Below, piece by piece: positions 33,691 to 42,493 of a stretch of 64,000 nt of DNA. The notes beneath the pieces were generated by a model. That model did no database searches and was not told the origin of the DNA. It saw nothing but the letters and a program-made list of their open reading frames with translations. Every line of letters begins with the position of its first letter. Position 1 is the stretch's first letter. Both the position numbers and the translations under genes were made by a program. The DNA comes from Paludibaculum fermentans_A (GTDB taxonomy: Bacteria; Acidobacteriota; Terriglobia; Bryobacterales; Bryobacteraceae): assembly GCF_051172195.1 (NCBI RefSeq), contig NZ_JBPJAQ010000001.1, forward strand, positions 6,262,001-6,326,000, given 5' to 3'.

Positions 33691-34359
33691 ATGCCCATCG
33701 AGGGGGTGGAAGCATCCGGGACCGTGAATTGGCATAATGGCAGCGTGTCAAAAGCGAAGGATCTGGAAGCGAGACTCGAACGGCTTGAGCAGCAGTTGGG
33801 CGTCTACCAGCGGGTAAGCCGTCTGATGGTGCGCGAACTGAGCCTGGCCGATACTCTGCAAGCCATCGTCAAGCTGGTCCACGACTTCACTGACTGTGAT
33901 TCGTGCCTGCTCTACCTTCTGGACCGCGAAGAACTGGTGTTATGCGCCACCTCCAGCCCACACCCGTCGCAAATTGGAACTGTCCGGCTGAAGCTGAGCG
34001 AAGGGTTGACGGGGTGGGTGGCGCGCGAGAGGAAACTGCTGGCTCTCGGCATGGAAGCCTATAAGGATTCGCGATTTAAGGCGTTCTCGGAATTGCCCGA
34101 AGATACCTACGAGGCCTTCCTCTCTTCGCCCGTGATTGCGCGCAATCGGGTGGTGGGTGTACTGAATGTGCAGCACCGCACGCCGCACCGTCACACCGGC
34201 GCGGAGATGGAGTTGCTGACGACCATTGGAGAACAGGTAGGCTGTCTGCTGGTGTTGGCGCGGATGTCGCCAAGTACCATTGAAGAGGCGAATCATGTGG
34301 AGCTCGTCCGTTCCCATGGTCACATCGCACGGCGAGGGGAAGATGAAGAGAAAAGCTGA
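33691..34359 (+). CDS. GAF-domain protein
   Basis: The protein has 222 residues. A short coiled coil (KDLEARLERLEQQLGVYQ) leads into one GAF domain of about 150 residues (VHDFTDCDSCLLYLLDREE, LSEGLTGWVARERK, FLSSPVIARNRVVGVLNVQH). No output domain is attached, so it may sense a small ligand or redox state and work through a partner. A later GTG in the same frame (before SKAKDLE) could be the true start. Its last 17 nt overlap the YCF48-like gene. Confidence 0.8.
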   Translation: MPIEGVEASGTVNWHNGSVSKAKDLEARLERLEQQLGVYQRVSRLMVRELSLADTLQAIVKLVHDFTDCDSCLLYLLDREELVLCATSSPHPSQIGTVRLKLSEGLTGWVARERKLLALGMEAYKDSRFKAFSELPEDTYEAFLSSPVIARNRVVGVLNVQHRTPHRHTGAEMELLTTIGEQVGCLLVLARMSPSTIEEANHVELVRSHGHIARRGEDEEKS

Positions 34360-35614
34360 AGACCTCTACCAGGCAAGCCGGCGAGCTTTCCTGGCTGGGG
34401 CCTGTGGGTTGGGGATTGCGGCTGGCCAGGACTCCAAGCCACCGGCGAAGGCGGAGCCGAAGAAGGGCCGCGACGATATTGCGGAGGGGATGTACTCGGC
34501 GCGAGCCGCGGAGATCCCCATGGGGCATGTGGCGCGGGCGGATGCATCCACGAAGCCGTATGGCGGGATGCGCTGGCGCATGCAGTACCAGTTTGACCAG
34601 GACGATACCGACGTCGTATTGAACGACCTGCGATTCGCTTCGGCGGAACGGGGCATTGCAGTGGGTGGAATGGTGCGCAAGGGCAGGGGCGAGAACTTCG
34701 CCCTGGTTACTCGCGATGGCGGCCTGCATTGGACGCAAGTCAAGATGAAGGATTTGCCCTACTCGCTGTTCCTCCTGGACGAGTCAAGGTACTTTTGCGT
34801 CTGCCAGGGCTCGCTATGGTATTCCAACGAGAGCGGAGTCAGCTGGGAGAAGCGCAAGCTGCCCAAGACCAAGAAGGAAGCCGAGATTGCGCGCGTCCAC
34901 TTCATAGACGACAAAAACGGCTGGGCCTTCGGTGCCGGGTTGAATGTGTACCGCACCATCGATGGCGGCATGAACTGGGCCGAGGTGCCGGAAGCGAGCG
35001 CCCTGAAGCTTAAGCCGGAGAACACGGAATGGGCCTGGATGAACTGGATCGGGGCGAAAAACGGCATTCTCGTGGGGACTTCCGCCGCTCCTCCGCCAGA
35101 AGGGTCACGGCTGCCGGATTGGATGATCCCCGAGCGGGCGATGCGGCGGCGGGCGGTGCCGGGCTCAACGATCGTCTTGGAAACCAGGGATGGGGGCACC
35201 ACTTGGAAACCTTCGATGGTTTCCTCGTTTGGCCACGTAGTCAGGATGCGCGGCGGCAGCATGGCTCTGACGCTCTTTCAATATGGCGAGAGCATGGATT
35301 TCTCCTCCGAGGTTTATGTTGTGAACCTGCGCGGAGGCTCGAACCGGCCGTACTTCCGCCGCAAGGATGTTTTTGTCTACGATGCTGTGCCGCTGGCCCT
35401 CGGCGGAGGCCTGGTGGCCGCTATCGAGACGCGCGGCCGCATGCGCACCAGTCCTATTCCGGGCAAGTTGCGCATCTTCCAGGACACAGGGTCTGAATGG
35501 CGGGAGATGCGTGTGGACTATCATGCTTCCGGCGTCCGGGCGGTGCTGGCTTATGTCGATGACAGCCATATTTGGGCGGCCACCAGCGAGGGGGTGATTC
35601 TGAAGCTCGGCTAG
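34343..35614 (+). CDS. Exported YCF48/BNR-type beta-propeller protein
   Basis: The protein is about 423 residues from ATG 34343, which has AGGGGA just upstream. A Tat-like leader (SRRAFLAGACGLGIAAG) is followed by blades each holding a D-GG-x-W motif (TRDGGLHWTQV, TIDGGMNWAEV, ETRDGGTTWKPS), the BNR/YCF48 pattern found in photosystem II assembly factors and sortilin-like propellers. No Asp-box sialidase catalytic residues are obvious. It is probably a periplasmic binding or scaffold protein. Confidence 0.78.
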   Translation: MKRKAEDLYQASRRAFLAGACGLGIAAGQDSKPPAKAEPKKGRDDIAEGMYSARAAEIPMGHVARADASTKPYGGMRWRMQYQFDQDDTDVVLNDLRFASAERGIAVGGMVRKGRGENFALVTRDGGLHWTQVKMKDLPYSLFLLDESRYFCVCQGSLWYSNESGVSWEKRKLPKTKKEAEIARVHFIDDKNGWAFGAGLNVYRTIDGGMNWAEVPEASALKLKPENTEWAWMNWIGAKNGILVGTSAAPPPEGSRLPDWMIPERAMRRRAVPGSTIVLETRDGGTTWKPSMVSSFGHVVRMRGGSMALTLFQYGESMDFSSEVYVVNLRGGSNRPYFRRKDVFVYDAVPLALGGGLVAAIETRGRMRTSPIPGKLRIFQDTGSEWREMRVDYHASGVRAVLAYVDDSHIWAATSEGVILKLG

Positions 35615-35629
35615 TGGTAGTCTTGCCAG

Positions 35630-36547
35630 ATGTCACTGTCTCGCCGAAGCCTGTTTAGCGCCGGCGCGGCTGCCTTGGCGGCTGCTCCCGTTCAAGTTGC
35701 CGCCCAGTCCAAAGCGCAGCGCCGAATCCAGCTCGCTGTTTCCACTTACTCCTACTGGCACTTCAAGCCGACGAAGTATCCGATCGAAGATGTGATCGAG
35801 GATGCTGCCCGCCAGGGTTTCGACGGCGTCGAGATCCTTCACCGCCAGATGACCGATGAGTCGCCCGCCTATGTGAACTCGCTCAAGAAGCGCGCCTTCA
35901 CCCTGGGCTTGAGCATGCCCATGCTGTCCATCCACCAGGACTTCGTTTCCCCTGCTGCTGACGAACGCGCGAAGATGATCGACCACACCGTGCGCTGCCT
36001 GGAACTCGCCGCCCGCATGGGGATTCCCTGCGTGCGCCTGAACTCGGGGCGGTGGAAGACCATTCCGGATTTCAACGACCTGATGAAGGTGAAGGGCGAC
36101 GAACCGCCGCTGCCCGGGTACAAGCTCGAAGATGCCATTGGGTGGTGTGTCTCCTCGATTGAGAAGTGCCTGCCCACATGCGAGAAACTGGGCGTCATGC
36201 TCGCGTTGGAGAACCACTGGGGGCTGACAACGAGCATCGACAACCTGCTGAACATCCACGCGAAGGTGAACTCACCCTGGCTGGGCATCAACATGGATAC
36301 GGGGAACTATCCCGGCGACCCGTATGCCGGCATTGAGCGCCTGGCGCCGAAAGCAACCATCGTCCAAGCCAAGACTTACTATGGCGGTGGCGAGTGGTAT
36401 ACGCTTGACCTCGACTATAAGCGCATTGCCGGGATCCTGCGCAAGGCCAACTACAACGGTTGGGTGAGCCTGGAAATGGAAGGCAAGGAGACCCCGAAGA
36501 CAGCGGTAGCGAAAAGCTACGAAGTGTTACGCCAGGCGTTTTCCTAG
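35630..36547 (+). CDS. Sugar phosphate isomerase/epimerase-like TIM barrel, exported
   Basis: The protein has 305 residues. A twin-arginine leader (MSLSRRSLFSAGAAALAAAP) precedes an AP-endonuclease-2/xylose-isomerase-like barrel: FDGVEILHRQM, VMLALENHWG (metal-binding Glu), LGINMDTGNYPGD (Asp) and WVSLEMEGKE (last Glu). The family isomerises sugars or acts on inositols. Export of such enzymes is common in acidobacteria and planctomycetes. It follows the propeller gene after 15 bp, so the two are probably co-transcribed. Substrate unknown. Confidence 0.8.
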   Translation: MSLSRRSLFSAGAAALAAAPVQVAAQSKAQRRIQLAVSTYSYWHFKPTKYPIEDVIEDAARQGFDGVEILHRQMTDESPAYVNSLKKRAFTLGLSMPMLSIHQDFVSPAADERAKMIDHTVRCLELAARMGIPCVRLNSGRWKTIPDFNDLMKVKGDEPPLPGYKLEDAIGWCVSSIEKCLPTCEKLGVMLALENHWGLTTSIDNLLNIHAKVNSPWLGINMDTGNYPGDPYAGIERLAPKATIVQAKTYYGGGEWYTLDLDYKRIAGILRKANYNGWVSLEMEGKETPKTAVAKSYEVLRQAFS

Positions 36548-36553
36548 ACCAAT

Positions 36554-36575
36554 GGCTCGCTCGCAAGGGCGAGCC
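36554..36575 (+). terminator. Weak hairpin after the isomerase gene
   Basis: GGCTCGC (36554-36560) pairs with GCGAGCC (36569-36575) around an 8-nt loop, just past the stop at 36547. No run of T follows, so it may help Rho-dependent termination or only protect the mRNA end. It separates the isomerase from the propionate operon. Confidence 0.4.
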
Positions 36576-36677
36576 TCTACCTCATCGGTGGTGTTCCTTC
36601 TGTCAGGGGCGTGGCTCCGGCCGGAGTGGTTACCCGAGTCTCGCAAGTGTTGAGAATTCCCACAGGACATCAAGGTC

Positions 36678-36686
36678 TGATATTCT
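36678..36686 (+). promoter_or_regulatory. Possible extended -10 promoter of the propionate operon
   Basis: TG, one base, then TATTCT forms an extended -10 element about 64 bp before the 5S start. No well-spaced -35 element is visible, since the nearest TTGAGA is 25 bp upstream. The 202-bp region also holds a perfect CTCCGG/CCGGAG palindrome at 36615-36626. I saw no cobalamin riboswitch landmark. Confidence 0.3.
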
Positions 36687-36749
36687 GAAGGGGACAGAGG
36701 CCGCGCGAGGGTCATTTGGCGGTAAAACTGTCATAGAAGGTAATCATAC

Positions 36750-38261
36750 ATGCCTAAGACGATCGAAGTGACCGAGCTCATTCTGAGGGACGCTCATCAG
36801 AGCCTGATGGCGACCCGCATGGCGATGGAGGACATGGTTCCTGCGTGCGAAGACATCGACAAGGCCGGCTATTGGTCCGTTGAGTGTTGGGGCGGGGCCA
36901 CGTTTGACTCCTGCATTCGTTTTCTCAATGAAGATCCCTGGGAGCGTCTCCGTACGTTCCGCAAGCTTTTACCGAATTCCCGCCTGCAGATGTTATTGCG
37001 CGGTCAGAATCTGTTGGGTTACCGCCATTATGAAGATGGTGTGGTCGACCGATTTGTTGACAAGGCCGCCGAAAATGGCATGGACGTCTTCCGCGTGTTT
37101 GACGCGCTGAATGACATCCGCAACGTCCGCCAGGCCATCAAGGCCGTCAAGAGAGCCGGGAAGCATGCGCAGGGCACCATTTGCTACACCGTGAGCCCTC
37201 TGCATACCGTCACAGGGTATGTTGAGATGGCCGAGCAGTTGGTCGACCTGGGTTGCGATTCCATTTGTATCAAGGACATGGCCGCGCTGCTGAAGCCGCA
37301 ACCGGCTTACGACATCGTCAAGGCGATCAAGGAAGCTTGCGGCGAAGAGTTGCGGGTTCACGTGCATGTGCATGCAACCACGGGCGTTACCCTCGTCAGC
37401 CTGATGAAGGCGATCGAAGCGGGCGCCGATTGCGTCGACACCGCCATCTCGAGCTTGAGCCTGGGACCGGGCCACAATCCCACGGAAAGTCTCGTGGAGA
37501 TGTTGGAAGGCACGCCGTACGTCACGAAACTGGACAAGAGTCGCCTGTTGAAGGTCAAGGAATACTTCGCCGGCATCCGGCCGCGTTACAAAGAGTACCT
37601 GTCCAACATTACGGGCGTTGAAACCGAGATCTTTGACAGCCAGATCCCTGGTGGCATGATCTCCAACATGGAGAGCCAGCTGAAACAGCAGGGCGCCGCG
37701 GACCGGCTGAAGGAAGTGCTGCTGGAAGTGCCGAGAGTCCGCAAAGACGCCGGCTATCCCCCGCTGGTCACGCCCTCCAGCCAAATCGTTGGAACGCAAG
37801 CAGTTTTCAACGTGATGATGGGCCGCTACAAGGTCCTGACGGGCGAGTTCGCCGACCTCATGCTGGGCTACTACGGCACAACGCTGGGCCAGCGTGACCC
37901 CGAAGTGATCAACCTCTCTCACAAACAGGCCAAGAAGAATCCCATCACCTGCCGGCCGGCTGACCTGTTGAAGCCGGAATGGGACCAGCTCCGCTCCTCA
38001 GGTCTCGCCCTGAAGGGCTGCAATGGCTCGGATGAAGATGTCCTGACCTACGCCATGTTCCCCCAAGTGGCGCCTAAGTTCTTTTCCACCAGACAGGAGG
38101 GTCCGAAGAACCTCGGCAAGGACCCCTCGGCCAAGCCCGCCGCCGCTCCGGCGCCAGGCGGAAACGCCGAGACCGGCAAGGGGCCGGTGATGTCCACCAT
38201 CTCCTACGACGTCAAGCTGAACGGCAAGACGCACAAGGTGACTGTGGCGCCTTCCGCCTAA
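36750..38261 (+). CDS. Methylmalonyl-CoA carboxytransferase 5S subunit
   Basis: The protein has 503 residues. ELILRDAHQSLMATRMAMED and YWSVECWGGATFDSC match the actinobacterial transcarboxylase 5S subunit closely. The metal site is visible as RDAH and HVHVHATTG, and the carboxylated-lysine motif as CIKDMAALLKP. This subunit moves CO2 from carboxybiotin to pyruvate to form oxaloacetate. The C-terminus (SYDVKLNGKTHKVTV) resembles the 1.3S-binding tail of the known subunit. It opens a nine-gene cluster for the Wood-Werkman cycle. An oxaloacetate decarboxylase alpha chain would look similar, but the whole cluster and the length favour transcarboxylase. Confidence 0.92.
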   Translation: MPKTIEVTELILRDAHQSLMATRMAMEDMVPACEDIDKAGYWSVECWGGATFDSCIRFLNEDPWERLRTFRKLLPNSRLQMLLRGQNLLGYRHYEDGVVDRFVDKAAENGMDVFRVFDALNDIRNVRQAIKAVKRAGKHAQGTICYTVSPLHTVTGYVEMAEQLVDLGCDSICIKDMAALLKPQPAYDIVKAIKEACGEELRVHVHVHATTGVTLVSLMKAIEAGADCVDTAISSLSLGPGHNPTESLVEMLEGTPYVTKLDKSRLLKVKEYFAGIRPRYKEYLSNITGVETEIFDSQIPGGMISNMESQLKQQGAADRLKEVLLEVPRVRKDAGYPPLVTPSSQIVGTQAVFNVMMGRYKVLTGEFADLMLGYYGTTLGQRDPEVINLSHKQAKKNPITCRPADLLKPEWDQLRSSGLALKGCNGSDEDVLTYAMFPQVAPKFFSTRQEGPKNLGKDPSAKPAAAPAPGGNAETGKGPVMSTISYDVKLNGKTHKVTVAPSA

Positions 38262-38361
38262 CGCGGAGGTTGAGGTTCGACGCGGCCCGGGCCGGAGGAA
38301 CTGTGAATGGAGTACTCCGGCTCAGCAGGAATCTGGAATTTAAGAGTTTGAGGTAGGATTC

Positions 38362-39915
38362 ATGTCGATCAAATCGATGGATATTCGGGTTGAAGAACTT
38401 CGCAAGAAACGCGAGCAGGTAATGCTCGGCGGCGGCGCGGACAAGCTGGACAAGCACCGCGCCAGTGGCAAAATGACGGCGCGCGAACGAGTGGACGGGC
38501 TGGTGGACAAGGGTTCGTTCATGGAGACGGGCCTGTTTGCGCAGCACCGGGCGACCTTGTTCGGAATGGCAGGCAAAGAAACGGCAGCCGACGGTGTGGT
38601 GACCGGTTCCGCGGCAGTCCACGGCCGGCTGGTGCATGTGGCCAGCCAGGACTTCACGGTTCTGGGCGGTTCGGCCGGCGAACTTCACTCCACTAAGGTG
38701 TCCGAAGCGATGATGCAGTCGCTGAAGACCGGCTCCCCGTTTGTCTTCATCAACGACTCGGGTGGAGCTCGCGTTCAGGAAGGTATCGATTCGCTCTCCG
38801 GTTACGGTAAGGTCTTCTATACCAATGTGATGCTGAGCGGCGCTGTGCCCCAGATCTCGCTCATCTGCGGACCCTGCGCTGGCGGCGCGGCCTACTCCCC
38901 GGCCCTCACTGACTTTATTATCCAGACCCGCAAGGCGCAGATGTTCATCACCGGTCCGCAGGTCATCAAGCAGGTGACGGGCGAAACGGTGACAGCCGAC
39001 GACCTGGGTGGACCGGACGCGCATATGGCGAAGTCGGGTGTGATCCATTTCATCGCGGAAGACGACAAGGAAGCGCTGCTGTTGTGCCAGAAGCTGCTCA
39101 GCTTCCTGCCGTCGAACAACCTGGAAGATCCGCCCGAGATGCCGGGCGAGTATAGCTGCGAACCAAACCCGGAACTGGCCACCATCGTCCCGGTGGATGG
39201 CAAGAAGGGGTATGACGTGCGCGACGTCATCCTGCGGATCGTCGACAACGGCGACTTCCTGGAAGTCCAGGCTGGCCATGCGGCGAACATCGTGATTGGC
39301 TTTGCACGCATTTGCGGCCGCAGCATCGGAATCATTGCCAACCAGCCCGCAGTGCAGGCCGGCGTGCTCGACATCGACGCCAGCAGCAAGGGCGCGCGGT
39401 TCATCCGCTTCTGCAACGCATTCAATATCCCGCTCGTCACCCTGGTGGACGTCCCCGGCTTCCTGCCTGGCGTGCAGCAGGAATACGGCGGCATCATCCG
39501 TCACGGCGCCAAGATGCTGTTTGCTTACTCCGCCGCGACGGTGCCCAAGATCACGGTGATCCTGCGCAAAGCCTACGGTGGAGCTTACCTCGCGATGTGC
39601 TGCAAGGATCTTGGTGCTGACCGCAGCTACGCCTGGCCCACCGCGGAAATCGCCGTCATGGGCGCCGAGGGCGCGGCCGAGATCGTCTTCCGCAAAGAGA
39701 TCAGCGAAGCCACCGATAAGGTTGGCAAGCGCAAGGAGATGATCGACCAGTACCGCGAAGCCTTCTCCAATCCGTTCGTCGCTGCCGGCCGTCGGCTGGT
39801 GGACGACATCATCGAGCCGGCCGACACCCGCAAGGTGATCGCGCAGGCATTGGAATACCTGCACACGAAGCGCGAACTCAGGCCCGGCAAGAAGCACGGC
39901 CTGATGCCGCTGTAA
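38362..39915 (+). CDS. mmdA: Methylmalonyl-CoA carboxytransferase 12S subunit
   Basis: The protein has 517 residues, made of two crotonase-fold carboxyltransferase halves. Landmarks are INDSGGARVQEGIDSLSGYG, GPCAGGAAYSPALTDF and VDVPGFLPGVQQEYGGIIRHGAKMLFAY. It transfers a carboxyl group between methylmalonyl-CoA and biotin on the 1.3S carrier. It resembles propionyl-CoA carboxylase beta chains, but its place between 5S and 1.3S genes, with no biotin carboxylase gene in the cluster, points to transcarboxylase. GAGGTAGG precedes the ATG. A 100-bp gap separates it from the 5S gene. Confidence 0.92.
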   Translation: MSIKSMDIRVEELRKKREQVMLGGGADKLDKHRASGKMTARERVDGLVDKGSFMETGLFAQHRATLFGMAGKETAADGVVTGSAAVHGRLVHVASQDFTVLGGSAGELHSTKVSEAMMQSLKTGSPFVFINDSGGARVQEGIDSLSGYGKVFYTNVMLSGAVPQISLICGPCAGGAAYSPALTDFIIQTRKAQMFITGPQVIKQVTGETVTADDLGGPDAHMAKSGVIHFIAEDDKEALLLCQKLLSFLPSNNLEDPPEMPGEYSCEPNPELATIVPVDGKKGYDVRDVILRIVDNGDFLEVQAGHAANIVIGFARICGRSIGIIANQPAVQAGVLDIDASSKGARFIRFCNAFNIPLVTLVDVPGFLPGVQQEYGGIIRHGAKMLFAYSAATVPKITVILRKAYGGAYLAMCCKDLGADRSYAWPTAEIAVMGAEGAAEIVFRKEISEATDKVGKRKEMIDQYREAFSNPFVAAGRRLVDDIIEPADTRKVIAQALEYLHTKRELRPGKKHGLMPL

Positions 39916-39928
39916 AGCGAGGCATTCA

Positions 39929-40276
39929 ATGAGCAAAGTCACACTGAAGAGTCTCAGCGAGGAACTGGACGCGTTACGTCAGCATCTGGCGGCGTTGACG
40001 GCCAAAATCGGCGAACTGGAGGGAGTGGCCGCGGCTGCTCCTTCCGGCAGCGTCGAGGTGGAAGCTGAAGAGAAAGTGGTGCTGCGGGAGCCTGAAGAGA
40101 TTTCAGACGAAATCATGCTGGCTCTGTCGGCAGCGGTGGCCGCTTATCTCGGCACCCGGGCCCCCATCCGCACCGTGCGTCTACTGGGTTCCACAGCCTG
40201 GGCCCAGGAAGGCCGCGTCAGCATCCAGGCCTCGCATCGCTTAAACGTACAGCATCACACTCTGAGGGTCAGGTAA
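39929..40276 (+). CDS. Small transcarboxylase-cluster protein, candidate accessory subunit
   Basis: The protein has 115 residues. The N-terminal part (EELDALRQHLAALTAKIGELE) looks like a coiled coil. A hinge rich in acidic and Ala residues follows, and then a compact domain with EISDEIMLALSAAVAAYLG and RTVRLLGSTAWAQEGRVSIQ. The C-terminal pattern resembles small proteins next to biotin-dependent decarboxylase or carboxylase subunits, but there is no membrane helix as in OadG. It lies 13 bp after 12S and 14 bp before the biotin carrier, so a structural role in the complex is plausible. Not experimentally named as far as I can say. Confidence 0.6.
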   Translation: MSKVTLKSLSEELDALRQHLAALTAKIGELEGVAAAAPSGSVEVEAEEKVVLREPEEISDEIMLALSAAVAAYLGTRAPIRTVRLLGSTAWAQEGRVSIQASHRLNVQHHTLRVR

Positions 40277-40290
40277 GCAGGAGAGCAGCC

Positions 40291-40677
40291 GTGAAATTGA
40301 AGATTACAATTGACCAAAAAGTCTATGAAGTCGAGGTGGAAGCCTCGGCTCCGGAGCAGCCGCAGTTGCCGCCGGTGGGCTACCTGATGCAGCCGGCCGC
40401 CGTGCGTGTGCCCGCCGCTCCGCAGGCGCCAGCCGCCGCAAACGGCGGGGTCCCCGTGAACGAAGACAAAGTTTGCCGCAGCCCGATCTCCGGCATCGTT
40501 GTGAAGATCTCGGCGCAGGAAGGCCAGAACATCCAGACCGGCGATACCATTCTCGTGTTGGAAGCAATGAAAATGGAGACCAACATTACGGCCCCGGTGG
40601 CCGGCAAGATCTCCAAGATCAACGTGAATCCAGGCGACGGCGTCCAGGCTGGCGTTGTCCTCGTGGAATTCGAGTAA
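40291..40677 (+). CDS. Transcarboxylase 1.3S biotin carboxyl carrier
   Basis: The protein has 128 residues. An N-terminal strand (MKLKITIDQKVYEVEVEAS) is followed by a Pro/Ala-rich linker (about 35-52) and a biotinyl domain with LVLEAMKMETNI, where Lys94 of AMKM is the biotinylation site. It shuttles carboxyl groups between the 12S and 5S subunits. The linker lets the biotin swing between active sites. It needs a biotin-protein ligase encoded elsewhere. The start is set by GGAGAGCAGCC upstream. Confidence 0.93.
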   Translation: MKLKITIDQKVYEVEVEASAPEQPQLPPVGYLMQPAAVRVPAAPQAPAAANGGVPVNEDKVCRSPISGIVVKISAQEGQNIQTGDTILVLEAMKMETNITAPVAGKISKINVNPGDGVQAGVVLVEFE

Positions 40678-40692
40678 GGAGGCAAGTCAGTC

Positions 40693-41142
40693 ATGGTAAA
40701 CGAACTGATTTCCGCCGGCTTCGAATTTGTCGATCACGTGGCCATTGCGGTCAAGCAGGGTGAACTCGACGCGCAGGTACTGAAGTACAAGGCGCTGGGC
40801 TTCACCGAACTGCACCGCGAAGAAGTATACGGCAAGCACCAGGTGCGCGAAGTCCTGATGCAGATCGGCGCTGGTCCGAACCTGATCCAGTTGCTGGAAC
40901 CGCTGTCTCCGGAATCCCCGGTGGCCAAGCAGATTGAAAAGAGTGGCGGGCGGGGTGGTTTCGCCCACCTCGCATTCCGGGTGAAGGATATCAACGTGGC
41001 TTACGCCGCGATGAAGGAAAAGGGCTTCAACCTGACGCAGGAACCCGGACCCGGCTCGCGCGGCACGATGATCTTCTTCGTCCATCCGAAGGACTTCAGC
41101 TATCTCATTGAGGTGGTACAGGAGGGCACACCCCATGCCTGA
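40693..41142 (+). CDS. mce: Methylmalonyl-CoA epimerase
   Basis: The protein has 149 residues, one vicinal-oxygen-chelate fold in two halves. VDHVAIAV opens the domain, ELHREE follows as in actinobacterial epimerases, FAHLAFRVKDI gives the second His, and VHPKDFSYLIEVVQ gives the final Glu metal ligand. It interconverts the (R)- and (S)-forms of methylmalonyl-CoA, linking mutase and transcarboxylase. It overlaps the start of the mutase small-subunit gene by 8 nt. Confidence 0.92.
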   Translation: MVNELISAGFEFVDHVAIAVKQGELDAQVLKYKALGFTELHREEVYGKHQVREVLMQIGAGPNLIQLLEPLSPESPVAKQIEKSGGRGGFAHLAFRVKDINVAYAAMKEKGFNLTQEPGPGSRGTMIFFVHPKDFSYLIEVVQEGTPHA

Positions 41143-42490
41143 TGCTGCACCGGGCACTGATACCTTGCGCCTGAAGGAAGAGTTTCCGCCGGTCTCCACT
41201 GCCGACTGGGAAGCCACAATCATCGCCGACCTGAAGGGCGCGGACTACGAGAAGCGGCTGGTCTGGAAGACGGAAGAGGGCATTGCGGTCCGTCCCTACT
41301 ACCGGAGCGAGAATCTGCCCGCGCAGACTGCGCGCGCGCTGAATGCCGGCCCGTGGGAGATTGCCCAGGGACCCGCGCCGGAACGCGCCATCCTGGCCGC
41401 CGCTCACCACGAAGCGGGCGCCACGGCCGTTCAGGAACTCGCTTATGCCATAGCGGAAGGCTCCGACCGGCTGGCCGCGGGCGCGGATCCTGCACAGACC
41501 TTCGTCTTTGCCGTCGGCTCCAACTACTTCGTTGAAATCGCCAAACTACGCGCCGCCCGCCTCCTCTGGAAGCGGGTGGTTTCGGCGTTTGGCCTGCCGG
41601 AAGCGCCTGTCCGGATCCACGCCGTCACGGCGCTGGAGAACAAAAGCATCTACGACCCCTACACAAACCTGCTGCGGGTGACCACGGAGGCTCTGTCCGG
41701 CGTGCTGGGCGGCGCGGATTCGATGAAGGTGCAGGCGACGGGTTTTCCGGAACGCCTGGCGAAGAACGTGCAGCTTGTCATCAAGGAAGAGGCGCACCTG
41801 GATAAGGTGGCCGATGCGGCCGGCGGGTCCTACTACATTGAGGCGCTCACCGATGCCCTAGCCCAGGCTGCCTGGAAGCTCTTCCAGCAGGTTGAGTCTG
41901 AAGGCGGTTTTGCCGCCGCCCAGGGCAGCATTGCCGCGGCCATCGCGGTTTCCCGCGCGGCCAAGGAGAAAGCCATCGCCTCGCGCCGTCGGGTGCTCGT
42001 TGGCGTCAATAACTACCCGGACATCCACGAAAAAGAGCTGGACAACGCCGGGATCCTCAGCGGTTGGCACCTGGCCGGGCCGATCGAACAGATCAGGCTG
42101 CGCACGGAACGTCACGCGAAGCAGGCGGGCAAGACCGCGAAGGTCCTGCTGCTGAAGCGCGGCGATCTGAAGATGAAGATGGCCCGCGGCCAGTTCTGCC
42201 AGAACTTCTTCGGCTGCGCGGGCTTTGACATCGAGGAAAGCGAGATCTACGACGGTACAGACGCGGCGCTGATCGTGTTGTGCAGTTCCGATGCGGAGTA
42301 CGTCGAGTTCGCCCGCGAAGTCTGTTCCAATGTGAAGGTGCCGGTCGTGGTGGCAGGCAATCCCAAGGAGCAGATCGAGGAGTTGAAGGCTCTTGGCGTG
42401 GCTGGCTTTGTTCATGTGCTCTCGAACATGGTGGACACCCTGAACGAGTGGCAGGACAAGCTGGGAATCGGCGGAAAGGAGGAGAAGTAA
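41135..42490 (+). CDS. mutA: Methylmalonyl-CoA mutase small (beta) subunit
   Basis: The protein is about 451 residues from ATG 41135, preceded by AGGAGG. It has a TIM-barrel-like half (TFVFAVGSNYFVEIAKLRAARLLW; NLLRVTTEALSGVLGGADSM) and a cobalamin-binding-like C-terminal half that lacks the DxHxxG motif, as expected for the non-catalytic subunit. It is considerably shorter than the actinobacterial small subunit, mostly at the N-terminus. It pairs with the large subunit encoded 3 bp downstream to isomerise succinyl-CoA and methylmalonyl-CoA. Confidence 0.9.
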   Translation: MPDAAPGTDTLRLKEEFPPVSTADWEATIIADLKGADYEKRLVWKTEEGIAVRPYYRSENLPAQTARALNAGPWEIAQGPAPERAILAAAHHEAGATAVQELAYAIAEGSDRLAAGADPAQTFVFAVGSNYFVEIAKLRAARLLWKRVVSAFGLPEAPVRIHAVTALENKSIYDPYTNLLRVTTEALSGVLGGADSMKVQATGFPERLAKNVQLVIKEEAHLDKVADAAGGSYYIEALTDALAQAAWKLFQQVESEGGFAAAQGSIAAAIAVSRAAKEKAIASRRRVLVGVNNYPDIHEKELDNAGILSGWHLAGPIEQIRLRTERHAKQAGKTAKVLLLKRGDLKMKMARGQFCQNFFGCAGFDIEESEIYDGTDAALIVLCSSDAEYVEFAREVCSNVKVPVVVAGNPKEQIEELKALGVAGFVHVLSNMVDTLNEWQDKLGIGGKEEK

Positions 42491-42493
42491 GCC

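Noticed and set aside
36548..36749. Cobalamin riboswitch before the propionate operon
   Set aside because: No B12-box-like sequence was found. Only a weak hairpin, a palindrome and an extended -10 are visible.
36750..38261. Oxaloacetate decarboxylase alpha or pyruvate carboxylase B subunit
   Set aside because: The neighbouring 12S and 1.3S genes, the 503-residue length, the close 5S-type motifs and the lack of OadB/OadG membrane genes favour transcarboxylase.
38212..39942. 576-codon minus-strand frame opposite the 12S gene
   Set aside because: It is antisense to a well-conserved carboxyltransferase subunit and shows no domain.
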